Assembly (NCBI GenBank): GCA_964645205.1
Contig: CAZYBO010000005.1
Location: 62,001-126,000, forward strand
Direction of reading: 5' to 3'
Source of the DNA: CAZYBO01 sp964645205
Lineage (GTDB): Bacteria > Pseudomonadota > Alphaproteobacteria > Rickettsiales > SXRF01
Length of the DNA stretch: 64,000 nucleotides
Of the stretch, positions 48,797 to 56,872 are shown one piece after another. Under the pieces are notes generated by a model, which saw nothing but the letters and a program-made list of their open reading frames with translations, was not told where the DNA came from and did not search any database. The position numbers and the translations under genes were made by a program. Each line of letters opens with the position of its first letter. Positions within the stretch are counted from its first letter, which is position 1.

Positions 48797-50050
48797 TTAG
48801 AGTAACAGCAAGCTCGGTTTTTCGACAAATCCCTTGAAGGCCTGCAGGAACTCCGCGCCTACCGCACCATCGACCACGCGGTGATCGACAGATAGCGTAA
48901 CATCCATCACGTTGCGCACTACCATCTGACCGCCACGCACGACGACACGTTCTTCGCCCGCGCCCACCGCCAGTATGCAGCCCTGCGGCGGGTTGACGAT
49001 GGCGGCGAAATTCTTCACGCCGTACATGCCGAGGTTGGAGATCGAGAAGCCGCCGCCCTGAAATTCTTCCGGCGCAAGTTTGTTGGTGCGCGCGCGTGCG
49101 GCTAGGTCTTTCATCTCGGACGAAATCGCCACCACGTTTTTTTGGTCGGCGTTTTTGACGATGGGTGTGATCAGCCCGCCGTCGATAGCCACCGCCACGG
49201 AAATATCGACATTGTTATATTGCAGAATCGCCTCATCCGACCACGACGCATTCGCCGCCGGGATTTTCTTCAGCGCAAGCGCAACGGCCTTGATGATGAA
49301 ATCGTTCACCGACAATTTGTAGGCAGGTTTTTTATCCTTGCCCGCGGTGGTTTCGGCATCGAAATTGATGTCCTTGCGCACGTCGAGCAGCTTGTCCAGT
49401 TCGCACTCCACCGTGAGGTAGAAATGCGGCACCTGCTGTTTCGATTCCGTCAGGCGGCGCGCAATCACCTTACGCATCGACGTATTGGGGAGCTTCGTGA
49501 ATTCCACGCTATTGCGCATCACGCGGCCTTTACCTGCGCCGCCGGAAGCCAGCGCCTTCAGCACGTCCTCTTTCACCACGCGCCCGTGCGGGCCGGTGCC
49601 TTGGATGAAGCCAATATCGATACCTTCATTGCCTGCGATGCGCTTGGCAAGCGGCGATGCGAATACGCGGCCACCGGCGCTGCTTGCTGCAGACGGCGCG
49701 GAAGCTACAGGCGCAGCAGAAGCAGCAGCGGCAGGAGCTTCCGGTTTTGCAGCGGCGGCGGGTGCTGCCGCTTTCGGCTTATAGCTTTCCAGCACTTTCT
49801 TATCCTCGCCGTCTTCCAGCAACAACGCGATGAGCTGATTGACCTTCACCCCTTCCGTGCCCGCGCCGATGGCGATTTTGCCGATGACGCCTTCGTCCAC
49901 GGCTTCCACTTCCATCGTCGCCTTGTCGGTTTCGATTTCGGCGATCACCTGGCCGGATTTGATTTTATCGCCTTCCTTCACCAGCCATTTGGCGAGGTTG
50001 CCCTCGGTCATGGTGGGGGAAAGCGCGGGCATGAGAATTTCTATGGGCAT
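48797..50050 (-). CDS. pdhC: pyruvate dehydrogenase E2, dihydrolipoamide acetyltransferase
   Basis: 417 residues. One N-terminal lipoyl domain (EIETDKATMEVEAVDEG with the lipoyl-Lys), an Ala/Pro-rich linker, a peripheral subunit-binding domain (ASPLAKRIAGNEGIDIG), and the catalytic domain with DHRVVDGAVGAEFLQ at the C-terminus. It transfers acetyl groups to CoA. The gene is separated from pdhB by three small secreted-protein genes and a palindromic element. Confidence 0.95.
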   Translation of the reverse strand: MPIEILMPALSPTMTEGNLAKWLVKEGDKIKSGQVIAEIETDKATMEVEAVDEGVIGKIAIGAGTEGVKVNQLIALLLEDGEDKKVLESYKPKAAAPAAAAKPEAPAAAASAAPVASAPSAASSAGGRVFASPLAKRIAGNEGIDIGFIQGTGPHGRVVKEDVLKALASGGAGKGRVMRNSVEFTKLPNTSMRKVIARRLTESKQQVPHFYLTVECELDKLLDVRKDINFDAETTAGKDKKPAYKLSVNDFIIKAVALALKKIPAANASWSDEAILQYNNVDISVAVAIDGGLITPIVKNADQKNVVAISSEMKDLAARARTNKLAPEEFQGGGFSISNLGMYGVKNFAAIVNPPQGCILAVGAGEERVVVRGGQMVVRNVMDVTLSVDHRVVDGAVGAEFLQAFKGFVEKPSLLLL

Positions 50051-50068
50051 AGGAAGTCCTTAGTATGT

Positions 50069-50142
50069 GTCATCCTGAACGAAGTGAAGGATCTTTCTTC
50101 CTGCGTACGGCGTTTAGACCCTTCGCGTGCGCTCAGGATGAC
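50069..50142. repeat. palindromic element in the pdhC upstream spacer
   Basis: The outer arms are GTCATCCTGA (50069) and TCAGGATGAC (ending 50142). Next to the left arm is GAAGTGAAGGATCTT, almost the same as in the queG insertion. Length 74 bp. It lies between the pdhC start and the last of three tandem secreted-protein genes. Confidence 0.75.
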
Positions 50143-50150
50143 AAATAAAG

Positions 50151-50564
50151 TTAGTTGTTACAGTTCCCCTGTTTATAGGAGTTGGAATTCAGGGTCACCT
50201 GGAATTTCTGGGTGGTGAGGAATTCGGCGAATTTGAACGCTTCGTCGGCATTACTCAGCATGTAGGATACGCTGCCGTTGAGCTGGTAGACGGGCTGGTT
50301 ATATTCGTTCTGCGTGTAAATATTATAGTTCATATTCTGCTTCTCGAATTTTTTCAGCTCTTGCTGCTTGGCGAATTGCTCGATGGTGGCGGACTGCTCG
50401 TCGAATTTGGCTTTCGCTTCCTTGATAGTGGGAACCTTGTGGTTGAAATTGATGCCGACCGTCACGTTTTCCTTCATCGTGCAACCGGCGGGCAGCGGGG
50501 TTTCCGCGAATGCAGGCGCAGCAAACATTGCAGCCAGCGCCATAACCGTCATCATCGTCTTCAT
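50151..50564 (-). CDS. small secreted protein, paralog 3 of 3
   Basis: 137 residues with a signal peptide (MKTMMTVMALAAMFAAPAFA) and a helical first half (TIKEAKAKFDEQSATIEQFA). A strand-rich second half follows: MNYNIYTQNEYNQPVYQLNG, SVSYMLSNADEAFKFAEFL, and a terminal GNC. It shares layout with the next two genes: a helix, an 'NYxI' strand, a 'SGxVxY' strand, an 'AExL' helix and a final Cys. The shape loosely recalls SIMPL/DUF541 domains. GGAG stands five bases before the ATG at 50564. Confidence 0.68.
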   Translation of the reverse strand: MKTMMTVMALAAMFAAPAFAETPLPAGCTMKENVTVGINFNHKVPTIKEAKAKFDEQSATIEQFAKQQELKKFEKQNMNYNIYTQNEYNQPVYQLNGSVSYMLSNADEAFKFAEFLTTQKFQVTLNSNSYKQGNCNN

Positions 50565-50583
50565 AACACCTCCAAAAGATTGA

Positions 50584-51036
50584 TTATACATCGCCTTCAC
50601 TGTCCTCAATAGGCACGCTTCCGAAGCAATTGCCGTCAGCGTGGCCGTTTACGTTCAGGTTCACCTTGTACTGTTTCGCTTCCAGAATTTCCGCGAGTTC
50701 CCATGCCGCTTTCGCGCTGCCGATATTGAATGACACGCTGGCCTGCCCGGAATACGTCATCTGCTGCGGTTGAGCATTGATGGTATAGTTCTGGTTGTTT
50801 ATGACCAGCTTTTCTATGCCCTTGGTCAGTTCCTGCACTTCCTTGAGTTTCACGTCGAGCTGCGCCACCATCTCTTGTGGGCTTTTCGCCATGCCGCCGG
50901 GAACGGTCAGCGACAGCGTGGCGTTTTCGCGCAGCACACCGGCGCACGCACCGCCCGTCGCAATTAGTGATTTCGCCTGCGCGGGAACAGCCGCCAGCAC
51001 GCATACCAGCATCACCACATAGTTGATTCTAGCCAC
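50584..51036 (-). CDS. small secreted protein, paralog 2 of 3
   Basis: 150 residues. Signal peptide VVMLVCVLAAVPAQA, then the same arrangement as its neighbours: helix SPQEMVAQLDVKLKEVQELT, strand NYTINAQPQQMTYSGQASVS, helix AWELAEILEAKQYKVNLNV and end DGNC. The two cysteines (GGACAG and GNC) may form a disulfide. It overlaps the previous gene by eight bases. Function unknown. Confidence 0.68.
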   Translation of the reverse strand: MARINYVVMLVCVLAAVPAQAKSLIATGGACAGVLRENATLSLTVPGGMAKSPQEMVAQLDVKLKEVQELTKGIEKLVINNQNYTINAQPQQMTYSGQASVSFNIGSAKAAWELAEILEAKQYKVNLNVNGHADGNCFGSVPIEDSEGDV

Positions 51037-51439
51037 CGCAACTCCCCCTCACATCGCTGATTTCCGCCTTATAATGATGGGCTTCTAACAGTTTGGCAAA
51101 TGGTTCCGCAACCTCGGGAGTAAGCCGATACGTTACGTTGCCGCTGAGTGCGTAAATGTTGTCGCTCGAAGACAGGTAATAGTTTTTATTTTCCGGCGCG
51201 GGGAGCACGATAGCCTGCGCCTGCGCGAGCGTTTCGATCCGCTTGGTCTGCTCCTCGAAATAGGCCTTGCCTTCGGTCATCGTATCGAACCGAATATCGT
51301 TGAAAGTAATGGCGACATATTTATCGCCGGGCGCGATCGCTTCGATGATGGCAGGCGTAACTTTGCTCATGCCGGTTTGAGGGCTGTAGATCATCATCAG
51401 CGCCAGGACACATACCAGTATGCCGATGGCGCGTTTCAT
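51029..51439 (-). CDS. small secreted protein, paralog 1 of 3
   Basis: 136 residues. N-terminal hydrophobic signal or anchor (IGILVCVLALMMIYSP), helix TEGKAYFEEQTKRIETLAQA, strand NKNYYLSSSDNIYALSGNVT, helix VAEPFAKLLEAHHYKAEI, and end GSCGG. It is clearly the same family as the two genes after it. It begins five bases after the pdhB stop, so the trio is read with the pyruvate dehydrogenase operon. Confidence 0.68.
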   Translation of the reverse strand: MKRAIGILVCVLALMMIYSPQTGMSKVTPAIIEAIAPGDKYVAITFNDIRFDTMTEGKAYFEEQTKRIETLAQAQAIVLPAPENKNYYLSSSDNIYALSGNVTYRLTPEVAEPFAKLLEAHHYKAEISDVRGSCGG

Positions 51440-51444
51440 GGCTC

Positions 51445-52425
51445 TCAGACCTTATAGCAGACGCGTTTGACGGCCTCGACGATATGCGAGGCTTGCGGCA
51501 GCGCAAGTTTTTCAAGGTTGGCGGCGTAGGGCAACGGCACGTCCGCACCCGCCACGCGCACAACCGGCGCGTCGAGATAATCGAACGCATGCTCCATGAT
51601 CTGCGCGGCGATTTCCGCGCCGATGCCGGCGCCCGGCCAGCCTTCTTCCACCGACACGCAGCGGTTGGTTTTCTTCACCGATTCGATGATGGTTTCCGTA
51701 TCCAGCGGGCGCAGGGTGCGGAGGTCGATCACTTCGGCGCTGATGCCTTCAGCAGCCAGCTCTTCCGCCGCCTGCAGCGCTTTGCCCACCATGATCGAAA
51801 ACGCGACGATGGTGACATCCGTGCCTTCGCGCACGATAGCGGCCTTGCCGATTTCCAGCACTTCATCCGGCTCCGGTGCATCGAAACTCTGGCCGTATAG
51901 CATTTCGTTCTCAAGGAAAACAATCGGATTCGGGTCGCGGATCGCGGCTTTCAGCAATCCCTTCGCGCTCGCTGCGTCCCACGGCGCGATCACTTTCAGC
52001 CCCGGCACGTGCGCATACCAGCTCGCATAGCACTGCGAATGCTGCGCGCCCACGCGCGAAGCCGCACCGTTAGGGCCGCGGAACACGATGGGGCAACGAA
52101 TCTGCCCGCCCGACATGTAATTGGTTTTCGCCGCCGAGTTGATGAGATGATCCATCGCCTGCATCGCGAAATTGAACGTCATGAATTCCACCACCGGCTT
52201 CAGCCCCATCATCGCCGCGCCAACGCCAAGGCCTGCGAAACCGTGCTCGGTAATCGGCGTGTCCACTACGCGGCGCGCGCCGAATTCGGCCAGCAGCCCT
52301 TGCGTCACTTTGTACGCGCCCTGATATTCGGCGACTTCCTCGCCCATGACGAATACATCGGCATCGCGGCGCATTTCTTCCGCCATCGCATCGCGCAGTG
52401 CATCTCTTACGGTAATAGTAGCCAC
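51445..52425 (-). CDS. pdhB: pyruvate dehydrogenase E1 beta subunit
   Basis: 326 residues, transketolase-like. It has VRDALRDAMAEEMRRDADVF, GEEVAEYQGAYKVTQGL with the ThDP-binding Glu, and the C-terminal transketolase domain (VIDLRTLRPLDTETI). It begins directly with the catalytic domain; many alphaproteobacterial PdhB proteins carry an extra N-terminal lipoyl domain, which is lacking here. It starts at GTG 52425, with GAGGGG nine bases upstream. A GIY-YIG element lies 20 bases ahead of it. Confidence 0.94.
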   Translation of the reverse strand: MATITVRDALRDAMAEEMRRDADVFVMGEEVAEYQGAYKVTQGLLAEFGARRVVDTPITEHGFAGLGVGAAMMGLKPVVEFMTFNFAMQAMDHLINSAAKTNYMSGGQIRCPIVFRGPNGAASRVGAQHSQCYASWYAHVPGLKVIAPWDAASAKGLLKAAIRDPNPIVFLENEMLYGQSFDAPEPDEVLEIGKAAIVREGTDVTIVAFSIMVGKALQAAEELAAEGISAEVIDLRTLRPLDTETIIESVKKTNRCVSVEEGWPGAGIGAEIAAQIMEHAFDYLDAPVVRVAGADVPLPYAANLEKLALPQASHIVEAVKRVCYKV

Positions 52426-52445
52426 GTTATCATCCCCTCGATATT

Positions 52446-52814
52446 GTCATTCCTGCGAAAGCAGGAATCTTAATCTTGCCCTAAACCCAATCCTGTATTT
52501 CGTCGTACAAATCTTTCCATTCCGGATTCAGCTTTTCAATCAACTCTACTTTCCACTCCCGCTTCCAGCGCTTCAGGCATTTTTCGCGCTGAATAGCGCG
52601 GTCTACATAGTCGAAAACTTCAACATACACTAATTTTTTAATATGGTATTTCTTGCTATGCCCCTCTATCAATCCGTCCTTATGTTCCCTGACTCTTCTT
52701 ACCAGATCCTTCGTCACTCCAATGTACAGTACGCCATATCTTTTGCTTGCCAGCACATACACATAGTATCTATGCGTTTTGCTCATTCAAGATCCCTGCT
52801 TTCGCAGGGATGAC
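52446..52814 (-). mobile_element. GIY-YIG unit 1: nuclease gene between terminal inverted repeats
   Basis: The left end 52446-52469 begins GTCATTCCTGCGAAAGCAGG; the right end 52791-52814 is its reverse complement with two changes (GTCATCCCTGCGAAAGCAGG). Each end is itself a hairpin with a GAAA loop. Between them lies only the GIY-YIG gene. The 369-bp unit fills the spacer between a lipoprotein gene and pdhB. No target duplication is obvious. A gene-less copy with the same ends is at 56873-56942. Confidence 0.7.
52481..52786 (-). CDS. small GIY-YIG nuclease family protein
   Basis: 101 residues, a stand-alone GIY-YIG domain. YYVYVLASKRYGVLYIGVTK carries the YVY...YIG motif (the first part is a variant of GIY). 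The catalytic Arg is in DLVRRVREHK, followed by KKLVYVEVFDYVDRAIQREK with the helix that positions the metal-binding Glu, and NPEWKDLYDE. Such proteins are often called UvrC-like, but repair function is unproven. Its tight packaging between inverted repeats suggests a role in element mobility. It lies on the pdh operon strand and is probably co-transcribed. Confidence 0.88.
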   Translation of the reverse strand: MSKTHRYYVYVLASKRYGVLYIGVTKDLVRRVREHKDGLIEGHSKKYHIKKLVYVEVFDYVDRAIQREKCLKRWKREWKVELIEKLNPEWKDLYDEIQDWV

Positions 52815-52835
52815 AACACAAAACCGTATCCATAC

Positions 52836-53000
52836 TCAATCCGCCCTAGGCCCCACGCCGCTATTGTAGCCCGCGTTGCCTTTCTGCTTACTCGCTTCCG
52901 CCCAGCAGCCTTTGAAATAGGCCTTGTCGCCGACCGACTCGCCTTCCTCCGGCATGCAGTAACAGCCCGACAGAAGCAGCACGAGCGCAAGCGCGCGCAT
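52836..53000 (-). CDS. small lipoprotein
   Basis: A 54-residue protein: MRALALVLLLSGCYCMPEE. The lipobox LLSGC predicts lipidation at Cys13. The short mature part contains GDKAYFKGCWAEASKQKGN. The ATG overlaps the pdhA stop by one base, so it is translationally coupled to pdhA. No family recognised. Confidence 0.6.
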   Translation of the reverse strand: MRALALVLLLSGCYCMPEEGESVGDKAYFKGCWAEASKQKGNAGYNSGVGPRAD

Positions 53001-54022
53001 TATTCCACCACCACGTCCGTCCACAGCTCACCCTCGTCCGGTTCGGGGCTGGACTGTGCGAATTCCGCGGCTTCGTTGACGATAACTTTAATGTCCTTAT
53101 CGATGTCCTTGAACGCATCCTCGTTGCCGAACCCCTGACGGATCATGTTGCCCTTCAGCCCTTCGATCGGGTCGCGCTGTTCCTTGTACTGCTCCACCTC
53201 TTCCTTGCTGCGGTATTTCGCAGGGTCGGACATGGAGTGGCCGCGATAGCGGTAGGTTTTCATTTCCAGCAGGAATGGGCCGTTGCCCTCGCGCACATAT
53301 TGCACCGCCTCACGCCCCGCTTCGCGCACGGCCAGCACGTCCATGCCGTTGACCTGCTTTCCGGGAATGCCGAAACCCTCGCCGCGGCGGAACAGTTCGG
53401 TGGTGGAGTGCGAGCGCTTCACGCTCGTGCCCATCGCGTATTCATTGTTTTCGATGATGTAGATCACCGGCAGTTTCCACAGGCTCGCCATGTTGAACGA
53501 TTCGTATACCTGCCCCTGATTCACCGAGCCGTCGCCGAAATAGGTGAGGCTCAGGCAACCGTTGTTACGGTATTTATGCGCGAACGCGATGCCGGTGCCG
53601 ATGGGCACTTGCGCGCCGACGATGCCGTGGCCGCCGTAGAAATGTTTTTCCGTGGAGAACATGTGCATCGACCCGCCCTTGCCCTTGGAGAACCCGCCGA
53701 TACGTCCGGTGAGTTCCGCCATGATGCCCTTGGGATCCATGCCGCAAGCGACCATGTGGCCGTGGTCGCGGTAGCTGGTGATGACGGCGTCGTTGGGCGT
53801 GATGCAATCTTGCATGCCGACGACCACCGCTTCCTGCCCGATATACAAATGGCAGAACCCGCCGATCAGCCCCATGCCGTAAAGCTGCCCGGCTTTTTCT
53901 TCAAAGCGGCGGATCAGCAGCATGTCGCGGTAGAGCTTGAACAGGAGTTCTTTGGAGACGGCGTTGGCGCCGCCTTTCTGGGCAGCGGTATTTTCGGGAA
54001 GTTTGCTCGCAGCTTTCGCCAT
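53000..54022 (-). CDS. pdhA: pyruvate dehydrogenase E1 alpha subunit
   Basis: 340 residues. ThDP-binding region FGDGSVNQGQVYESFNMASL (GDG...N motif), YRDHGHMVACGMDP, and phospho-loop-like YRYRGHSMSDPAKYR. It decarboxylates pyruvate with PdhB. I choose the ATG at 54022 (MAKAASKLPEN); the open frame to 54088 adds 22 residues without homology. It heads the pdh gene set. Confidence 0.95.
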   Translation of the reverse strand: MAKAASKLPENTAAQKGGANAVSKELLFKLYRDMLLIRRFEEKAGQLYGMGLIGGFCHLYIGQEAVVVGMQDCITPNDAVITSYRDHGHMVACGMDPKGIMAELTGRIGGFSKGKGGSMHMFSTEKHFYGGHGIVGAQVPIGTGIAFAHKYRNNGCLSLTYFGDGSVNQGQVYESFNMASLWKLPVIYIIENNEYAMGTSVKRSHSTTELFRRGEGFGIPGKQVNGMDVLAVREAGREAVQYVREGNGPFLLEMKTYRYRGHSMSDPAKYRSKEEVEQYKEQRDPIEGLKGNMIRQGFGNEDAFKDIDKDIKVIVNEAAEFAQSSPEPDEGELWTDVVVE

Positions 54023-54136
54023 GATCGCTCTCAAGGAAAGGGGTATGTGTGAGAGCTTTATAAACACTAAGAACGGGTGGTTATGCAAGCGTTTAATGCA
54101 GCATGCCTTGCTGCATTGCAGCGTAAGCGCGCGCCG

Positions 54137-54472
54137 TTACTGAGCCTGTTCGTTGAGGAAATACACCACCTCGTTTTTACCCGCCATGCCGAGCACCAGC
54201 CGCGCCTGCTCGTCGAGCAGGTCAAGGTCGAGCGAATCGCTACTCAGACCTTTCACTTTTTTCTCCAGCGCATCATGCTCGGCGTTCACTTCCGCAAGCT
54301 CGGCTTTAAGCTGTTCCAACTTGCGCGTTTCCTTGAATAAAGCCACCACGCCGCGTTCGCCGCTGATCGCATGAAAACCGAGGTAAAACAGCACCAGCAC
54401 ACACAAAAGCGATACGGCCGCCCGCTTAAAAAACGGTCGCCTTACTTCAGCATATGCCTGATTTCTTCTCAT
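54137..54472 (-). CDS. ftsB: septum formation initiator FtsB/DivIC family
   Basis: 111 residues with a short basic cytoplasmic N-terminus, one membrane helix (VSLLCVLVLFYLGFHAI) and a periplasmic coiled coil (LEQLKAELAEVNAEHDALEKK), then LDEQARLVLGMAGKNEVVYF, the usual FtsB end. It belongs to the FtsQLB divisome subcomplex. The position between eno and pdhA is standard in Alphaproteobacteria, though a plus-strand gene is inserted before eno here. Confidence 0.88.
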   Translation of the reverse strand: MRRNQAYAEVRRPFFKRAAVSLLCVLVLFYLGFHAISGERGVVALFKETRKLEQLKAELAEVNAEHDALEKKVKGLSSDSLDLDLLDEQARLVLGMAGKNEVVYFLNEQAQ

Positions 54473-54553
54473 ATAGCCGCTTAATCTACATAAAATTCAG
54501 GGATTTTGAAAGATAATTTAACAGTTGCGACTGGATTTATGCGCCCCATGCAG

Positions 54554-54568
54554 TTAAAATTAGCTTAA
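54554..54568. promoter_or_regulatory. candidate CtrA binding site
   Basis: TTAA-AATTAGC-TTAA followed by C is a perfect match to the alphaproteobacterial CtrA consensus TTAA-N7-TTAA(C). It lies 13 bases before the ATG at 54582 and 80 bases upstream of divergent ftsB, so it could link either gene to the cell-cycle circuit that includes DivK and PleD. Confidence 0.55.
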
Positions 54569-54581
54569 CATTAAGGGCTGT

Positions 54582-55013
54582 ATGGTCATGGCTGAACGGT
54601 CGTTCGATATCGCAACCGCAATCGCAAACACCGCCGTGTTCGCGTTGATGCAACGCGCCGTCTTGCAATTAAAGTCAAGCGATGAGGAGCGTATCGGCGG
54701 GGAAACGTTCGCGTCTACCTGCAGGATCATCGCGGCGCATTTTCATCAGGCCTGCCAGAAACTTGCGGGCAACGGCAGAATCGATGTCGTAACCTTGCTG
54801 GAAAAAACGCAGGCGATTTTCACCGCGATGCCGGACTGGGCGCGGTTACAGCCGGAAATCACCTTGGGCGAAGCCAAAGCAGAAGCCACACGCAGGCTGC
54901 ATCTCAGGATGGAATTTACGGACAAGCCGACTGAGCAGGCCGCCGTCAAACTGGTCGAAGCGATTACCGAAGGCGTTTTCCGACAAGCGCAACCCTCGCG
55001 CTCACCGCGTTAG
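54582..55013 (+). CDS. unrecognised small helical protein
   Basis: 143 residues, predicted mostly helical and soluble: FDIATAIANTAVFALMQRAV, then CRIIAAHFHQACQKLAGNGR, and a C-terminal amphipathic part. No family recognised. A CtrA-type box sits directly before its start. Its stop overlaps the stop of convergent eno (shared TTAG). Confidence 0.55.
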   Translation: MVMAERSFDIATAIANTAVFALMQRAVLQLKSSDEERIGGETFASTCRIIAAHFHQACQKLAGNGRIDVVTLLEKTQAIFTAMPDWARLQPEITLGEAKAEATRRLHLRMEFTDKPTEQAAVKLVEAITEGVFRQAQPSRSPR

Positions 55014-56281
55014 AAAACCGATTTACCCGCGTACCGCGCCATGCTGCCGAGCTGTTCTTCGATGCGGATCAGCTCGTTATATTTCGCGGTGCGGTCGGCG
55101 CGCGAGAGCGAGCCGGTTTTGATCTGGCCGCAATTCGTGCCCACGGCGAGATGCGCGATGGTGGTGTCTTCCGTTTCACCCGAGCGGTGCGAGAGCACGG
55201 CGCTGTAACCGGCACGCTGCGCCATTTGCACGGCGTTGAGCGTTTCGGTGAGCGTGCCGATCTGGTTGACTTTCACCAGCAAGGCGTTCGCTAATCCGTC
55301 CTCAATACCCTTCGCTAAAATCGCGGGGTTCGTAACGAATAAATCGTCGCCCACCAGCTGCACACGGTCGCCCAGCGCATCGGTAATTTCTTTCCAGCCC
55401 ATATGATCGTCCTCTGCCATCGCATCTTCGATGGAGACGATGGGGAAATGCGCCACGAGGTTTTCGTAATAGCGCAGCAATTTGCTGCTATCGAGCGTCT
55501 TGCCCTCACCTTTGAGCGTGTATTTGCCGTTACTGTAAAATTCGGTGGCGGCCGCATCCAGCGCCAGCACTACGTCTTTGCCCGGCTTGTAACCCGCGCC
55601 TTCGATCGCACGCACGATATAGGCCAGCGCGTCTTCCGCCTTGCCGATATTCGGCGCGAAGCCGCCTTCATCGCCGATACTGGTGCTCAGTCCGTCTTTC
55701 GCGAGACGCGCTTTCAGCTCGTGGAAAATTTCCGCGCCCATGCGCACGGCGTCGGCGATGCTCGATGCCGACACCGGCATGATCATGAATTCCTGAATGT
55801 CGAGCGCATTATCCGCATGCTCGCCGCCGTTGATGATGTTCATCATCGGCACCGGCAGCGTATTCGCCGACACGCCGCCCACATAACGGAACAGCGGCAT
55901 GTTCGCCGAGTCCGCCGCCGCTTTCGCCACGGCCAGCGACACGCCTAAAATCGCGTTCGCGCCGAGCTTCGATTTATTTTTCGTGCCGTCGAGCTCGATC
56001 ATCGCTTCGTCGATCTTGATCTGATCTTCGGCATCCATGCCGAGCAGCGCGTCCGCGATCTCATTATTTACATGCGACACCGCTTTCAGCACGCCCTTGC
56101 CGCGATAGCGCTTTTTGTCGCCGTCGCGCAATTCAAGCGCCTCCAGCGAACCGGTGGACGCACCCGAGGGCACAGCCGCGCGACCCCATGCGCCGTCCTC
56201 CAGCGCCACGTCTACTTCAATGGTCGGGTTGCCTCGGCTGTCGATAATTTCGCGGGCGTGGATATGTTCGATGGCTGTCAC
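55010..56281 (-). CDS. eno: enolase
   Basis: 423 residues, converting 2-phosphoglycerate to phosphoenolpyruvate. HAREIIDSRGNPTIEVDV opens the protein; SGASTG is the flexible loop; metal ligands are in VLALDAAATEF, SIEDAMAEDD and LVGDDLFVTN; the catalytic Lys is in LLVKVNQIGTLTET; and SHRSGETEDTTIAH is the signature. It starts at GTG 56281. Confidence 0.97.
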   Translation of the reverse strand: MTAIEHIHAREIIDSRGNPTIEVDVALEDGAWGRAAVPSGASTGSLEALELRDGDKKRYRGKGVLKAVSHVNNEIADALLGMDAEDQIKIDEAMIELDGTKNKSKLGANAILGVSLAVAKAAADSANMPLFRYVGGVSANTLPVPMMNIINGGEHADNALDIQEFMIMPVSASSIADAVRMGAEIFHELKARLAKDGLSTSIGDEGGFAPNIGKAEDALAYIVRAIEGAGYKPGKDVVLALDAAATEFYSNGKYTLKGEGKTLDSSKLLRYYENLVAHFPIVSIEDAMAEDDHMGWKEITDALGDRVQLVGDDLFVTNPAILAKGIEDGLANALLVKVNQIGTLTETLNAVQMAQRAGYSAVLSHRSGETEDTTIAHLAVGTNCGQIKTGSLSRADRTAKYNELIRIEEQLGSMARYAGKSVF

Positions 56282-56390
56282 GGGATGCTCACTTAAATTT
56301 AATACAAATTAACAGTTGAAATTTCATGCTGGGCTACCGGCTGCACATAGGCTATACTGGCTAGAGTGTGACCTTGAACGGGAGTAGCGT

Positions 56391-56852
56391 ATGAGCATCT
56401 CTGTTGGCATGAAAGCACGCAAAAAGCAATCTTCTTTATCAGCCCCGCCCGAGGCGGGCAGCGCACCCCCGCTGGAGAAATCCATACTCGCGCTGGAAAG
56501 CGCCTGCCTGCGTATCCTCGAAAACCGCAACGCCACCGGTGTCCACGACACCGACCGGCTCTACTGGCAACAACGCCTGAAAAACATCGCCACCCCCGTA
56601 TCGCTGGCGCTGCGCGAATGCCGCGGCCTGCGCCGCTTCCACAACCATTACCGCCACCGCGAGGACGACGAAGCCGTGCTGCGCCCCGTCATGGAACCCT
56701 GCCCCATCACCATGCTCGCACAGGTATGCGACCACGCGCTGGAAGCCTGCCGCTACGACCTGCTAGGCGTCCGCGACAACGGCCTCAACAGCCAACGCCG
56801 CGCACTGGAAGCCGCGTTGCAGGGATTTTTGATACGGCAGAGGAAAGCGTAA
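56391..56852 (+). CDS. unrecognised small protein
   Basis: 153 residues, helical and rich in Arg/Leu (LRECRGLRRFHNHYRHRED, then ACRYDLLGVRDNGLNSQRRA). The N-terminal part contains SAPPEAGSAPPLEKS, encoded by a short GC-rich hairpin (CCCGCC-cga-GGCGGG near 56449) that may be another palindromic insertion. No family recognised; it lies between the divergent eno start and the convergent kdsA. Confidence 0.55.
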   Translation: MSISVGMKARKKQSSLSAPPEAGSAPPLEKSILALESACLRILENRNATGVHDTDRLYWQQRLKNIATPVSLALRECRGLRRFHNHYRHREDDEAVLRPVMEPCPITMLAQVCDHALEACRYDLLGVRDNGLNSQRRALEAALQGFLIRQRKA

Positions 56853-56872
56853 AATAACCTGCTTTAACCTTT

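Noticed and set aside
56391..56852. GC-rich hairpin in the start of the 153-residue protein gene as a further palindromic insertion
   Set aside because: The stem is only about 6 bp and there is no homolog in view to show an insertion; kept only as a remark in the gene entry.
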